64,000 bases of DNA from Triplophysa rosa (GCF_024868665.1 NC_079891.1:13557058-13621057), one strand, 5' to 3'; counted from the first letter of the stretch, positions 1-13,124 are shown. The notes: a model not told the origin generated them from the sequence alone. Program-made: numbers and translations.

Positions 1-844
1 TCAGGCTTTGACACCCTTACAGAGAAGCAATAGAACATTCCACAAAGGTAAGGGCGAGATGTAAAATGACCAATAGAATGCAAAAGTCAAGTTTTAGAAG
101 AATATAACCAGTACATTTTCACCAAGAGAAACTGTTTTGTGATAAAAACTTTGAAATTGTTAAGCGATTATATGTTTTTGTAAGCCACTATGTGATTTCA
201 ATTTTTTAAATTGATTTAATTAAATTTGAATTTCCAGAGAAAACTACACTACCCATAATCCTGAAGAGAGACTTTTCTTGGATCTGCCAATCAGAGATGA
301 AAAAGAGACCTCCACAAAAAGGCCTCAGCAGTGAACTTCTAGAAAATACAAAACAAAACTGCTGAAGTAGACTGTTTCTGTTGCGCATATATTTAATCAA
401 TGCCCAGTTTCACAGACAAGGCTTAAGGCTAGTACCAGACTAAAATGAACATTTGAGCTGCATGTCTTAACTGAAAATAATTGCCCTGATATATCTTAAA
501 ATATGTCATTGCCATTGTTTTCTCAAGATGCACACCAGTGATGTTATCTATTTTAATAAAGGCCAAAATATCCTAATTTAACTAAAGCATAGTCCTGGCT
601 TATGCTAAGCCTTGTGCCCAGGTTTTTATGCAGTCGAATAAGTAAACAAATACATTTTGTGACTGTGTGTACAATATGCCCAAAAAAAGAAAAAGTTTTT
701 GTCTACTGTGATTGATTAGCTCAACATAAATAAATATAAAGAAACAAACAAAAAAACTAGAATAATAAACAATTTCAAAATTACTAATATTATTTTTACA
801 CATGTTTGAATGTATGGGACCTCAAACATAGAGGAAGTGAAGTC
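1..844. other. AT-rich non-coding DNA
   Basis: I see no convincing exon, RNA gene or repeat boundary here. The short open frames are AT-rich and show no recognisable protein. Confidence 0.5.
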
Positions 845-1473
845 TGTCACGGCTCAATGACGGAAGAACCCAAGTGCAGGCAGCGGGAATGCAGGGGTTA
901 ACAAAGACTTTTATTAATAATAAACACGATAACAGGAAACCAAAAAACCCACAATGGGGAAAAAACGGACACGATAACAAAACAAGAATTCAAACAAAAG
1001 ACTTCCCTCGATGGGGCAAAACTAGAAAATAACAAAACAAACTTGCGACACAACTTCAAAATAAACAGGCAAGGTAAGGGCATACAAGGCAAGACGAGGG
1101 GTATCCAAAAACACGGTATACTTGGAGCAAAACAGAACACGACTAGGGAACACTGCAAACGTACTCACTCTGGGACACACACGACCACAACAGAGGAACA
1201 ACAACCACAACGAATGAGTACAGGACAATGAAACATGAGGGCATTTATAGGGGAACAAACAAAGGAAGATAACGAGGGGCAGGTGAGAAACATAAGACAC
1301 GGCGGGAAGCAATACAGGAAACGAGAGGGGCGGGGCCAATGACAAGACACGAGAAGGCACATGGAATGTCAAAAAGGTAAACACCCCATGGCTTCTCACA
1401 CTAAACATAAGGGCTCTGTCCCGATCCTGCCACACGACTAGAAAATCTTGAACAAGAAGGCAGGACCGTGACA
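845..1473 (-). mobile_element. Solo LTR of the non-autonomous LTR retrotransposon family
   Basis: The 629-bp segment starts TGTCACGG and ends CCGTGACA, and is flanked by the perfect 5-bp duplication AAGTC (840-844 and 1474-1478), as expected for LTR integration. It shares its layout with the LTRs at 11486-12050, 27471-28073 and 32933-33535: an AGAACCCAA.TGCAGGCAG stretch near the left end, GGGGTTAAC, and a short inverted TGTCA/TGACA end. Orientation is taken from the related element that carries a gag-like frame on the minus strand. No internal region is present, so it is a solo LTR left by LTR-LTR recombination (inference). The long minus-strand open frames inside it look like LTR shadows, not genes. 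Confidence 0.88.
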
Positions 1474-1478
1474 AAGTC

Positions 1479-4400
1479 AATCTCAACAGAACATTCAGAC
1501 AGGCAGTGCATTGATTCAGTCATTAGAATCAGCATGTATGATTTTGAAGATGTCAGGTCACATAAAACATTTTCTTACCCCATCCTTTTGCACAAAGATC
1601 TGATTGTTGTATTTTGTCAGGGCTATGCGTATGTACTTTGAGCATTACATCAAGCATTTCGCATGAAGCTGTTTCACTGAGCTCATTTCCAGGACATTTC
1701 AGCACAGAAAGCAGGTTCCTCCCTCGTCCTCAAAAAATGACTCAGAACAGTCTTACCTTTAAAATATGACAAAGAATAGACATTGACATTTATTTTATGT
1801 TTTCTGCAAGAAAAATGTAAAAAAAATGATGTTAACACAAAAATGTATTATTACAAATCATATTTCAACATTCTGAATGATTTGTAGATTAGCCTACTAA
1901 CATGGAGCAAACGATCCCGAAAAAGAAAAACAACTGTGGATATTTTCTTTTCTTTAGAAAACATGCCATGAGACATTTCTTAAACTAAGTTTCTCTTTTT
2001 CCTTCTGACGTGTGTCTGGGGTCTCAGCTACTACCTCAACATCTAACAAAATCTTCAGTGTTTAGAAACTCAGACATGCTATCATAAAATGCAAAGACAT
2101 TTACAAACATTGACATTATGATTCAATAGTAAAAGGTAAGAAAATAAACTGATGTCATGGTTTATTCTGCCACCACACACATAAAGATTAACTTTGTTCT
2201 GAGAAAATTGACTATTAAATGAATCTTAATTTTCATCTTGTTTGATTGTCATTTCAAGGATGCTGGGTAGGTGACTTTTGGCAAGGTAATTCGGGCCTCT
2301 TAATAAATACCTCACACTCTAAAGCTGCTTACAGCGAAATGAAGTCAGCTTGCAGGCACTGGGCGGGAGACTGTTCTTAGTCACTTCAATGTCTCATTTC
2401 ACAACATGCAAAACCATATGGCAATTAGCTAACTGAAGACTAAAGATCTGTAATAAAAATATCACTACTCTGACTTTAAGCTATTAACCTTGAGATACTT
2501 CAGATTGTGATGGCCCGTGATTTAGTAGTTAATAAGTGTATTTTGTGATTTTTAGATTTATAGTTTAGTTGTTGTAGATGATTATGTTTACTAATTTTAT
2601 TCTGTAGACATGGTTTAGATGACCCCATGATAGACTGGCCATCTCTCCAGCTGTGAACCCTGTGGGCTAACTTGTTGATATAGCCTCCAACAGTCCCACG
2701 ACCCTGCAGATGAAAAACAGGTTTGAAGATTGCATTTTACATTTTAATTTAACCGCCAAAATGGGCTACAACCTCTTGCTTGACATGGTTTTTCCAAGTG
2801 AGAGATGTTACTGGGTAAAAACTAAAATTCTGTAGAAAAACTAGATACCAAACAAATCATAACTTATTTCTCAAATCAGAAGGATATTGACTCATTAACT
2901 GTAAACATATCAGTTTGGAATGATGTTGCCCCAGGAACATATCACACTTGGCAAAATCATAAAGGTCAAATTTCTACATGGTCCATTTTAATAAAAGTGA
3001 ATCTTTGCCTTTAATCAATACTGCCCTGGTCCTTAATGGCCAAAGAAACTTTACAGCCGGTTTCTCTGGTACTTTGTAAACCTTGACTCTTGGTTTCTCT
3101 TTTGCCTCCCTATTGCTTTGCTTATGCCCACATCTGTGTGAAGCTCTTGTGCTATGACATAAGCTTGATTTATTTACTAGAGGTTAGGGATCAGGTGTAG
3201 TATAGTCGGATGAAAATATCTAAACTCTAAGATGTTGTAAAAAAAGGCAGTGGTGTTAACTCAGAGATTTTCATATGTTATGTGAGTGGGTTTGATGTGT
3301 GTGTACACTTGTGTGCAACACCATATACAATTTGTTTAAATGAGATTTATAATGCTACCATTTACAAGCAATTTAAAATGTGGGGAATCATGCTAAATCC
3401 CTCCCAATAATCACCTTAACAGAAATCACTGAGGAATAACTAGCATCCCAAACACATACAATAGCTGATGACTTATGAGCGAAAGGGAAAACGCAACCAA
3501 TTTTGTGTGCTGATTACAAATACACGAAGATACAGTAAGTTTTAACAATCTTCTCCTAGAAGACGAGGCCACCCACTTATATAAACAAAGTCATGTTAGT
3601 GCAAGACACTGTTCTCTGTTGTTCCCTCAATAACAGACAGATCCCATAAAAGTAGATGAATTAAGATGTCACTCGTGATCCAAGACAAAGCTTTAGAGAA
3701 ACTGGTGCTCTTTTAAGAAGTTAATTTCCTGGAGGATACATTAGGATCATTTGCACTCCCTCTTTCTTGAGAAGAATGTCTTACCTCAACAGATTGTAAA
3801 TCACTTTGTAATTGTATGTTTTTTTTTGTCATTCTTTCACTTGGGACCTTGAAAGACCTGTACTTATTAAATGTAATTAACCGATAATTATTATATTATT
3901 ATCTTTTAATTATAGGTTTGGAAAAACAAAAGATTAAGTAAACAATAACAGAATTTTTCATTTCCAGGTGAACTGAAATATTGACCAAATAGATTTTCTT
4001 TAGTCATCCAAACAAATTGTTAGTGTTGGTGTGTCAGGCTGGTTGGAAAACTCAAACTATGCAATGAAAGAGAGAGAAGGAGACCACTCATTCGAGTAAT
4101 AGGAGACTCTGTGTCATCTGTGTTTAAACAGAGTGAGATGTGTTTATGACTCCCTGCCTACTCCTCTCAAACAAGGCTGGCCTGAGAGGATGCACTGACC
4201 TAACATCGTTTCTAAAGAGGATCACTATAGTGCCAACACACATGTTTGCAAACACATACAACGTGTATATAAAATGCACAGTATATGAACACAAAGGATA
4301 TCATAAAAGCGACTGTGTTGTAATCAAATAATATACAACATTTCGAATAACAGTCAGGAAGAAATAATGATATCACATTACAATAAACAAAAAACTCAAG

Positions 4401-7317
4401 ATGTTTGGAGAAAAGCTGGCAGTATCTCAGTTACATGTTGGATGTTGACACAAAACCTTTTCCTCATGTCTCAGGAGAAGTTGTGAGCGCATAAACAGAT
4501 TTGTTCACAAAATTCAATATGTATTTTCACATCAGACATAGCCTGTGAAATTGTCTTTGTTTTCGATGTGGAAGAAGACTCCCACAACCCAGATACAGAC
4601 GTCACTGAACTACACAAAACTCTTCACAAGTGGTTTATTCAAAACAGATGCGGCACCTTGAATTTTGTCTTCATCACCATGGTGATCTTTTGTGACCATG
4701 GCTGAACATGTTAACACAAAACTACAGTGCCTTCTTGGTTGAGTTAATAATCAAATCTCACTTGGTATCAATGGATCATTATGTCAATGGATCAGTTTTG
4801 TTTGTTTTCATTAGAAATGATATGATATAGAGATGAGCATCTTGATTGCTTTCCATAATGAGGAGTGGATACTTTGGTTGAGAAAGCAAATGGAATGAGA
4901 AAAACAAAAAGACAACATGCTCAATACTATTAGAACAATATTAAGCTGTAACACCCATCATCTCAAAGGTCACCATTTTTGTCCAGGCCAGCTGGTTGTG
5001 GGTAGATTTCTGGAGAGGCCAAAGACAATTCATTCTGTGAGATGTAAGAGGGTGAGGAAACTCGCAAACTGATGACCTCATGCTTTTTGGTACATTTTGA
5101 TGTTTGTAGCTTTTCTTATTGAACCACGAAAGAATAAACAAGAAACATACCTGTTATGAATTAAACAGGACTATAAACAGGGTAGAACACATAACACCCA
5201 CATTCTGCATCAAAATGTCAAACTAATTTAAATCTTAACTTAACATTTGAATCTAAGGATTATTTTCATTATTGTTTTAATCCATTGTTTAGCATTAGTT
5301 TAACCCAGTGGCTGGGTCTGTCCATTTTTGACCGAACTCTGAGTCCAGTGCATCCAACTCATTAATCATATTAGAATAATTTGTTTAAACCTGGAAACAA
5401 AAGTTATGATATAAAGTAAAAAAGAAAGAAAAAGATTTACCCTTGCCATTGATCATGTTTCCATCTACTTTTCTCTTTTTTCTTAACAAATTAATTTCAC
5501 TTTATGTATTGCACTTTTATACCCAAAGATATATTGTGCTTCTCAATTTACTGGCTATATTTAAATGTATAAAACCTGTTACATTTTTCTCTTCATCTTT
5601 GCTGCTAAATTCATTTATGGTATCCAATCCAAAGTCAGAAAAAGTCATTTGTTGTGATTTAGGATGTTTGCCCACGCTATTACCCTCCAAGCAGTAGCAT
5701 AAATCAGCCTTCATCAGGGTGCAGGCTGGGGAGGCCTGTGGCCTTTAGACCTGCTGAGAAAGGACTGTGAAACTGTAGGTGTGAAAGAAAAGAAATTCAG
5801 CCCAGTAAAAATGTTACCATAACACACAGTGGGCGCAAGAGGAAAACCCACATTTGGGAACTACAGTTTACAGCATTGTGTTCTAGAGTCTCCTTTACAA
5901 GTACACTGGAACAATGTGTCATTATTCCTTTCTTTAATTCGTGTAAAATTTTGGAATACCCACTCGCCAGTGCAGGCGGCTTGTCAGCTTTCTTTCGTGG
6001 ACCCTTCACCCTGGGAGTTTGTAACAAATCATTGACATCAGTGGTCTGGCAGAGTAATATTTTGTGCAATATCCAAATAGTCAAGCAAGTCGCACAATGG
6101 AAATGTTCTAATGTTAATGCATCCTATGTTTGTCTAAAAAAAAACATTGACAAGAATATGATGCAGAACACATGAAGCAGCTTACTGACATCCCAAGTCT
6201 ACAAAGACAATGTTAATATCCCATTCTGAAAATAGTGCGATATCTCTTTGAGATAAAAGGGCAGATTTTAATGTCTGTGTGGAGTGGGTTGATAGGAGGG
6301 TGGGGGTCTTTTTACCAGAAGTAAAGTATCAAATGGAAAGTTTGCCCCTTCGGTCTGGGAACCCACCTTTCAGGCGTTAGTCAGATAAAGGGTGGAAAAA
6401 GCACAGATCAGGAACACATTATCTCTTACACTTGTCTCGTGGCTTCCGGGAAAAGGTCTGGGAAGATACAGAAACATGTGTTTGTTTGAGTGTGCCTGTT
6501 TGTGGGTGTGTTTAGACATTAGACATATATAGATTTCCCTTTTTATTACATCATGTTTACTTTTTTACACAAAGCAATGTCAAAGGCAATTACTCACATA
6601 TCTTGCGTTGTGTTGTTATTTGTCGTGTCACATCGTGCCACGCTGCAACCGGTGTTGACATGGTGTTATACCTGGATCATGCATGAGACTAGTTCTGTAC
6701 GTGAAAGCGCGTGAGATGTTGTGGTTTATGACAGGTGAGCAGGATATACTTCAGAACTTCAGTGGTGCAATGCCTGTCATTCACTGTTTGCATCAGCTGC
6801 TGTTCACAGTGATGCCGTTGACACAGCAGAGATTTCTGTCACTGATCACATGATCTGCTGTTGACTCACCTGTCAGAACAACAGTATGAGACAAAGTCTT
6901 TAAACAAACATTTCCTAACTTCCTCAAAGGCTTTAAATATAAGACAAATTCATGTTTTCTTTGTTAATTAAGGACAAATGGCAATAGAGGTCTCCAATAG
7001 AGGTCTAGAGAAGATACCACAAACTGGTATTGTTCCATTAAGTGTGGGGGTTTTTTACTGTTGAGAGGTAATGATACACAAATTAAATTTTGCATTTAAT
7101 GTTATCACCCATCCCAAAGAAAATTATAGGCAGCAGTTTTGTTTGATTTGTGCATTGGGTGATGCAAAGCTTTAGATTAGGCCCAATTGGAACATAATTG
7201 TCCTTTAATGTACTGCTTGCCATCTACTACAAGGGCAGAGAGCACATTCATACTTCCTAGGAGGTAATGTAACAAAGAGGAAGTCAATGTAACAAAGAGT
7301 ACTCAGGAGAGTGTGTA
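1479..7317. other. Gene-free AT-rich interval
   Basis: About 5.8 kb with no supported gene. Short open frames are present (for example near 5443-5697 and 5797-6175) but have no protein-family signature, splice partners or compositional shift. It could contain introns or distal regulatory DNA of a gene outside the window; nothing in the sequence decides this. Confidence 0.4.
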
Positions 7318-8218
7318 GTGGAATTTTATGATTGAGTTTTGGGTAAGGCTGAACCCTGCCAAGACAGAACTACTCGTGTTTCCGGCACACCCCACGGTGC
7401 AACACGATCTCACCATCCAACTTGGCAATACCACAATCACTCCTTCCAAAACAGCCAGGAACCTCGGAGTCATATTTGATGAACAGCTGTCCTTCAATGA
7501 TCACATTACAAAGACAACGCGGTCATGCCGATATGCCTTATTCAACATTAGAAAGGTTAGACCCTATCTCACTGAGTATGCGGCACAACTCCTTGTCCAG
7601 GCCCTGGTAATCTCAAGGTTGGACTACTGCAATGCTCTCCTTGCTGGTCTTCCTGCAAAGGCTATCAAACCACTCCAGCTGGTTCAGAACGCAGCAGCAC
7701 GTCTCGTCTTCCAACAGCCCAAAAGGGCTCACGTGACACCCCTTTTCATCTCTCTCCACTGGCTACCGGTTGAAGCCCGTATCAGATTCGAGTCACTAAT
7801 GCTTGCCTACAGGACTATCACTGGATCTACACCGGCATATTTTCACACCCTCCTACACTCCTACGTCTTGTATTGCCTTCTAATAAGGGCAGTAAATAAC
7901 TTTCCCGCTCATTCTCCTTCACAACTCCTTCCTGGTGGAACATTCTTCCTAACTCAGTCCGGTCAACCACATCTCTCACAACATTCAAAAAATACTTAAA
8001 ACCCATCTCTTCTGTGAATACTTGACAGAAAAAAAAGACACTAACCCTCTCTCTTTCTCTCAACAGGTATTGCTCTGGCTTTTGTTGAAACTAGTAACTT
8101 TGTATTAGAACCTATTGTATTATTGCTCCTGTATGACATATCGCTTATTGCTCCCTGAAATCTCTGTAAGTCGCTTTGGATAAAAGCGTCTGCTAAATTA
8201 CTAAATGTAAATGTAATG
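7318..8218 (+). mobile_element. 3' fragment of an L2-like LINE
   Basis: This is a 5'-truncated non-LTR retrotransposon. It holds the C-terminal part of an L2-clade ORF2 followed by a 3' UTR. The 3' end contains CTGTAAGTCGCTTTGGATAA and terminates in short TAAATG-type repeats around 8195-8216, as L2-like elements do. The same tail occurs at 18340-18380, showing that it belongs to a repeat family. Left boundary is approximate. Confidence 0.85.
7328..7999 (+). pseudogene. Truncated L2-type ORF2 C-terminus
   Basis: The 223-codon frame contains NLGVIFDEQLSF, SRLDYCNALLAGLP, LQLVQNAAARL and LHWLPVEARI, which are signature blocks of the thumb/C-terminal region of L2/CR1-group LINE ORF2. The endonuclease and the catalytic reverse transcriptase motifs are missing because the copy is 5'-truncated. 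Compared with the sister copy at 12501-12836, the expected segment after the HSY block (PSRTLRS) is missing and the frame drifts into a different C-terminus, so there is also an internal deletion. It cannot encode an active enzyme. Confidence 0.88.
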
Positions 8219-9917
8219 ACAGATCACAAAGGTAGAGGTGCACATGCAGGGTGTTTTTCTACCCCCAATTGGCCACTTGCTGAGTCTAAATGGGTGGCCC
8301 TGTCAGTACAGTCACCATTCACTCAGTCACACAGTCGCACCCACACACACACACTTTAACCCCCCCGCCCACACACACACCCTCTTAGACACAAACTTAA
8401 CCCTATCAGTGACATGCGTATAAACAGTCTATTTTTATGTCAGCCTTTGTCAAGTGGCAGTACAGTATCCGGTCATTGTTTAAAGGACCACCCTTTGCAA
8501 GTTTTGCTAGTGATAACAAACCTTCTTTTAGGAAAATGTATTTTTCTATTTTAGTGTTAAGCCACTGTGCAAATGCATGTTTGATTCTCTCCTGAGTTTA
8601 AAAGTCATGGGTTTTAAACTATACGTTGTTGTGCAGGAATTATCCGCTGTTTCAACACTAACAATTAGGCCATTAAACTATCAGTGAAAGATCCAGGTGT
8701 TTGAGATTCTGTTCAGCCAGGTGAGCAGACTCAACTGACTTCTTCATCTTCATTCTCGACCTCTCTCTTCAGAAGTAACACCTGGTGAATCCACAGACAC
8801 TTCTCTTTATTCTTGATGTTTCTACAGATTACAGATTACAGTTACTTAAAGCATATTCATGTGTGTACAGGTGAATGTCTCATAAGTGTAATAAAACCTG
8901 AGATTTACCTACATTGTGATGACCAGCCAGCAGTCTTCACAGGGACAATTGATTAAGAAACATATTAAATAATGCGTAGTGCGTGCATGCGATGCGTGCG
9001 TGTGTGTGCGTGCATGCGTGTGTGTGTGAATGCACTGGTTTTACATTGCTTGTGAGGAACCAATGTTGAAGATGCCCTCATGAATATCTTTAAACTTGTC
9101 AAAACCTGCCTTGTGTGCCTCAGAGCTGTCCCCTTCGTATCCTGTTGTTTCTGCATTGTCCTGTCTAAAACTATAATAACAATAAAACAATAATAATGTT
9201 TCTGGGTTTGTATGAGGATTGGAAGTAGAAAACATGCTCAATCTGATAAGAAAACAGTGATCCTAGTGAAACAAACTGTGTGTGGGCAGGTTTGGAAACA
9301 AATGTCCATACATGTACAGAAACCTGAAAACACATGAGCAAATGGTAAGTATATAAACATAATATTGCAGAAGGGCTTGTTTGAGTTTTACAGGTAAAGG
9401 CGTAGAAGACATCAGCATAAAAACAATGGAAATCAATGGAGAATCTTCACCAAGATCGTGTGATGAGGCCACACCAGTCTGCAGCCCACCCAGTACAATC
9501 TGTTATAAACACACAGGCACACACACACAAACATGACATCACACACATACAGCAAACACAATTTTTTTGCGACACAAAGAGGTTATTATGTCAAACAATT
9601 AAAACAAATTGGGTTTAACAGACTTGTTTAATCATTCAAAACTTTTCTCATGAGAGAAGCAACCAAATAGCCTTTTCATAACTTCCTTTCATGTGTCAAG
9701 GAGCCATTTTAAACACCTGTTAGAAAGCATTACAACTTCAAATGTCATATGCATAAAATATTAATTGTGAGGTTAAGTTGACCACCTGGTTTTTTTCCTT
9801 TCCTCTTCTTTTGTAAAGGGAAAATTTGTCTTCTACCCTAATATTTGTGTCAAAGGAGATTTTTTTAAATAAAGCAAAAGCAAGCATATCATAAATAAGG
9901 CACATTTCATTATTTAA
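8219..9917. other. Non-coding interval with CA/GT-rich simple repeats
   Basis: There is no supported gene. CA-rich simple sequence lies at about 8338-8385 and GT/GC-rich simple sequence at 8981-9028. Open frames crossing these tracts are low-complexity artefacts. Confidence 0.45.
8981..9028. repeat. GTGC/GT microsatellite
   Basis: Imperfect alternating purine-pyrimidine repeat, a mixture of GTGCGTGC and GTGTGT units. Confidence 0.85.
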
Positions 9918-10246
9918 CACTGCAAAAAATGACATTCTTACTAAGCATTTTTGTTTTGTTTTATAGTAAAAATATCTAAAACTTCTTAAATCAAGATATT
10001 TAATCTTGTTTTATGAAAGGAAATAAAAGAATTAGGTAAATTTATGTTTAAAACAAGCAAAAACAATCTGCCAACGGGCTGAGAAAAATAGACTTAAAAT
10101 AGGTACTTAAGAAAATGGTGAATTTATTTTAAGTTTATTTTTCTCACCCCATTGGCAGATTTTTTGCTTGTTATAAACATAAATTTCCCTAATTCTTATA
10201 TTTCCTTTCATAAAACAAGATTAAATATCTTGGGTGTCAAGAGTGA

Positions 10247-11447
10247 CACCTCCAGGTGCTCACCAAGGGGTAGACGGACGAGACAAGACCGACTGGGTGA
10301 CAGACAGAACAAGGCAAAACAAAGAAAACAAAATCAAAGGTAGACAAGACAAAATAACAACAGGACTAGGGTGAGCCAACAAAAACAACAAACAAGGGAG
10401 GGGGGTGGGGCCAAACAAGGGCCCATAGGGGGCAGTCCAAAAGGGTTGGGGGGAATAGTCCCAGTCCCCGGCTGCGCTTGGGCTGCGCTTGAGGGCGCGG
10501 AGTCCTGGGGGTCTTAGTGGGAGTCCTGGGGGGGACAGTCTTTGGCCCTGGGAGTTTCTCAGGGGCCGGCTTGGCTGCCTGACTGGGGACCGGCTGGAAG
10601 GCCGGTTGGAAGACCGGCTGGAAGGCCGGCTGGACAGGGCTTGACGCCGGCTGGAAGGCCGGCTGCTGTACCGGCTGGGACACCGGCTGGAAGGCCGCCT
10701 GCTGTGCCGGCTGGGACGCCGGCTGCTGTGCCGGCTGGGACACCAGCTGGATCGCCGGCTGCACCGGACTGATGCCGGCTGCACCGGACTGGACGCCGGC
10801 TGGACCACCGGACTGGACGCCGGCTGGACCATCGGACCGGATTCCGGCTGCACCGGACCGGATACAGGACTGGACATCGGGCTGGACACAAGACTGGACA
10901 CCGGCTGCACCGGACTGGACGTCGGCTGCACCGGCTGGGTTGGAGTCCACGCTGCCCGCCGCTGCCCTTCTTCCGCCGAGCCACCCGGCTGGTGGTCGGG
11001 TGATGGAAGGAGGTATAAGGCACGGCTGGCTCCGGCTGGGACTCCTCGGAGGTGGATCCCCAGGACGCTCGCCTCCCCCGCTTGCCAACGAGGCTGGTGG
11101 ACGGTGGAGAGGCTGCCGAGAGTGAGGGGGGTGGCGTGGCGATGCCCACAACCTCGATCTGCAGGGAACCACCCTCAGGGATCGTGACCAACGGAGAAGG
11201 GTAGCGGGCACTTGTTGAGAGCGTGGACTCCGACCGCTCCGCGGCGGACAGCCACACGGAGTCCAATGGCCAACGGCCTCAACGCCCTCATCCCCGCCCT
11301 TGAGAGTGGATTCCTGAGACCGGAGTTGAACAGCACCGCCAGCTCCTCCTCCCCAAAGACGCCATTCTCAGCGACATCCAGGAACCTCTCCACATACTGG
11401 CGAAGTCCGCAGCGGAGGCGAGCTAGGTGGGATCGTCCAGTGTTCAT
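10247..11447 (-). pseudogene. Frameshifted gag-like ORF with Pro/Ser/Gln-rich repeats
   Basis: On the minus strand a start at 11447 opens a frame with QYVERFLDVAENGVFGEEEL and ALRPLAIG. This matches the N-terminus of the gag-like ORF at 28536-30569 (NYVDRFLKAAEEAV, GEAELAVLFNGGL). The blocks then continue in other frames: Q/P/S-rich repeats at about 10560-10950, and a C-terminal DCPLWALVWPHPPP block at 10366-10450. Frameshifts between these blocks make it a pseudogene. The repeats are diverged relatives of the CCGGCTGG-rich minisatellite in the other copy. Family knowledge suggests a capsid-like role; I see no zinc knuckle and no pol. Confidence 0.7.
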
Positions 11448-11485
11448 AATGCTGCCTGCTGGGTTCTGGGGTGGCTCGTGGATTC

Positions 11486-12050
11486 TGACAAGAGTGAGGC
11501 AGGAAGAACCCAATTGCAGGCAGGCAATGACGGGGTTAACAAACAAGATTTTATATTTAACAAGAACAGAAACCAAAACACCCACAATGGGGAGAAAACT
11601 AAACTGAGGCTAATACAACAAACAAAAACTTCCCACGAGGAGGCAAGACAAAACAAGTTCAAAAAATAATAAGAATAATATAATAACAAATACAAAGACT
11701 AGACGGGGAACAGGATCAGGAACAAGACACGAGACTGGGTAAGCACAGCACGTACAAGGCACACATGGAACGAACACAGTACAATCCACGAGCACAGGAC
11801 AAAGAAACATGAGGGTATATATAGGAAAGATAAATGAGGGATAACGAGCGAAGGCAGGTGTGGAACATAAGACACGAGAGGAAAGCAATACAAGAAACGA
11901 GAGGGGCGGGGCCAATGACGAGACACTGGAGAGAACGTATATTAGTGTCAAAAGGACAATAATATGTTTCTCTCCACACATAACCAAAGGCTTTGCCATG
12001 GCTCTGCTACAGGACCAAGAAAAAAGACTAAATGAAGCAGAGCCATGACA
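11486..12050 (-). repeat. 5' LTR of the element at 10235-12050
   Basis: The 565-bp LTR begins TGACAAGAGTGAGG and ends GAGCCATGACA. It contains a TATATATAGG stretch at about 11816-11824, whose reverse complement is TATA-box-like in the transcribed orientation. It resembles the LTRs at 845, 27471 and 32933. Confidence 0.83.
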
Positions 12051-12126
12051 TTGGGTCACTTTTCTTGTCAAGAAAATGTATCTTGATTTTAAAAAATGCT
12101 TAGTAAGAATGTCAATTTTTGCAGTG

Positions 12127-12500
12127 TAAATAATTCAATCTAGTTTAAATCCACGTGTTATTTGTAACTTATTATTTTAATTCTTTAGAGTTTCAGTCAT
12201 TGACGAATATTCTAACAAACGTCAACCTATATCTTTACTTTTATTTTTCCTGGCAGCGAATCTGAGATCAAATCTTTAGTTATATTTCCACAGGCCCTTC
12301 ACCTCTGCATTTCATTTCCAGACTTAAGATGATGTGTACAGTTCAGATTCTGATGAGTATTCTTTTGTTTTGTCAAATTTAAAACTCAGTAACAGCCATG
12401 CATGTCTTTGTTTAGAAATCCAAGTTTTCAATCCATTCCTCACTCTTTATTCACTCTCATTTTTTTTCAAATAAAACTGATCAGTTAATGCAATAGGCCA
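12127..12500. other. Short AT-rich spacer
   Basis: I see no gene or repeat boundary between the MITE end and the L2-like fragment. Confidence 0.4.
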
Positions 12501-12836
12501 TCTTGGTCTTCCATCTTGGTCTTCCTGCAAAGGCCATAAAACCACTCCAGCTGGTTCAGAACGCAGCAGCACGCCTCATCTTCCAACAGCCCAAAAGGGC
12601 TCATGTGACACCCCTTTTCATCTCTCTCCACTGGCTACCGGTTAAAGACCGTATCAGATTCAAGTCACTAATGCTTGCCTACAGGACTATCACTGGATCT
12701 GCACCGGCATACTTTCTCACCCTCCTACACTCCTACACCCCATCAAGAACCCTGCGTTCAGCAAACTAGCGTCGCTTGTATTGCCTTCTCATAAGCGTAA
12801 ATCGCTTTCCCGCTCATTCTCCTTCACAACTTCTTT
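12501..12836 (+). mobile_element. L2-like LINE fragment, left half of a split copy
   Basis: Translated in the plus direction it reads GLPAKAIKPLQLVQNAAARL, then LHWLPVKDRIRFKSLMLAYR and PSRTLRSAN, close to the copy at 7328-7999. At 12836 the element is interrupted by the full-length L2. Its continuation (CTGGTTGAACATCCTTCC) resumes at 18101. A frameshift and a stop near 12770 make it non-functional. Confidence 0.88.
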
Positions 12837-12980
12837 ACTCAACTCAACTCAACTTTATTTATATAGCGCTTTTACAATTTTCATTGTTACAAAGCAGCTG
12901 TACATGAGACACATTGACTACAAGCAAAACAATCAAAGTTGTACCTGCAAAAACAAGAAAAGGTTGAAAACACAGAAGAC

Positions 12981-13124
12981 AGACACACCCACACACAAAA
13001 CACTCCACACACACAACACGCACCAACACACACAGCCACAGAGACACACACACACACGGATGCGCACGCACACACACACACACACACACACACGTACACA
13101 GACAAGTACGCACACACACACACG
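12981..13124. repeat. CA microsatellite in the L2 3' UTR
   Basis: Imperfect CA-rich tract with the longest uninterrupted run near 13070-13092. Open frames here translate to Thr/His or Val/Cys-rich low complexity and are not genes. Confidence 0.9.

Larger units (their letters stand above)
10235..12050 (-). mobile_element. Non-autonomous LTR retrotransposon with 3' LTR deleted
   Basis: It is bounded by the 5-bp duplication TTGGG. In minus-strand reading it has an intact 5' LTR (11486-12050) and a gag-like internal region. The other LTR is reduced to about 12 bp (TGTCAAGAGTGA, 10235-10246), joined directly to internal sequence CACCTCCAGGTG. The deletion therefore removed nearly the whole 3' LTR and the polypurine tract that in the related copy lies at 28504-28516. 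No protease, reverse transcriptase or integrase is present, so the family depends on enzymes supplied from elsewhere. Confidence 0.85.
9918..12126. mobile_element. Palindromic MITE split by an LTR element
   Basis: The left end CACTGCAAAAAATGACATTC (9918) and the right end, finishing in TTTTTGCAGTG (12126), are inverted copies. Inside the left part, 9955-10230 folds on itself: two AAACATAAATTT-type arms flank a centre near 10085. The LTR element at 10235-12050 sits inside it, with one copy of TTGGG duplicated on each side (10230-10234 and 12051-12055), so the MITE is older than the LTR insertion. The external target duplication is unclear: TAA is found on both sides. The superfamily cannot be assigned from sequence alone. 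Confidence 0.75.

Noticed and set aside
1022..1486. 154-codon minus-strand open frame
   Set aside because: It lies within the solo LTR and is shared in degraded form with the other LTR copies; there is no protein-family motif.
7303..7497. Minus-strand frame over the L2-like fragment
   Set aside because: Antisense of the recognised LINE ORF2 fragment.
10542..11125. Plus-strand Pro/Gly/Trp-rich open frames opposite the gag-like region
   Set aside because: They are antisense readings of the GC-rich repeats, whose unit has no stops; the N-terminal gag-like motifs are on the minus strand.
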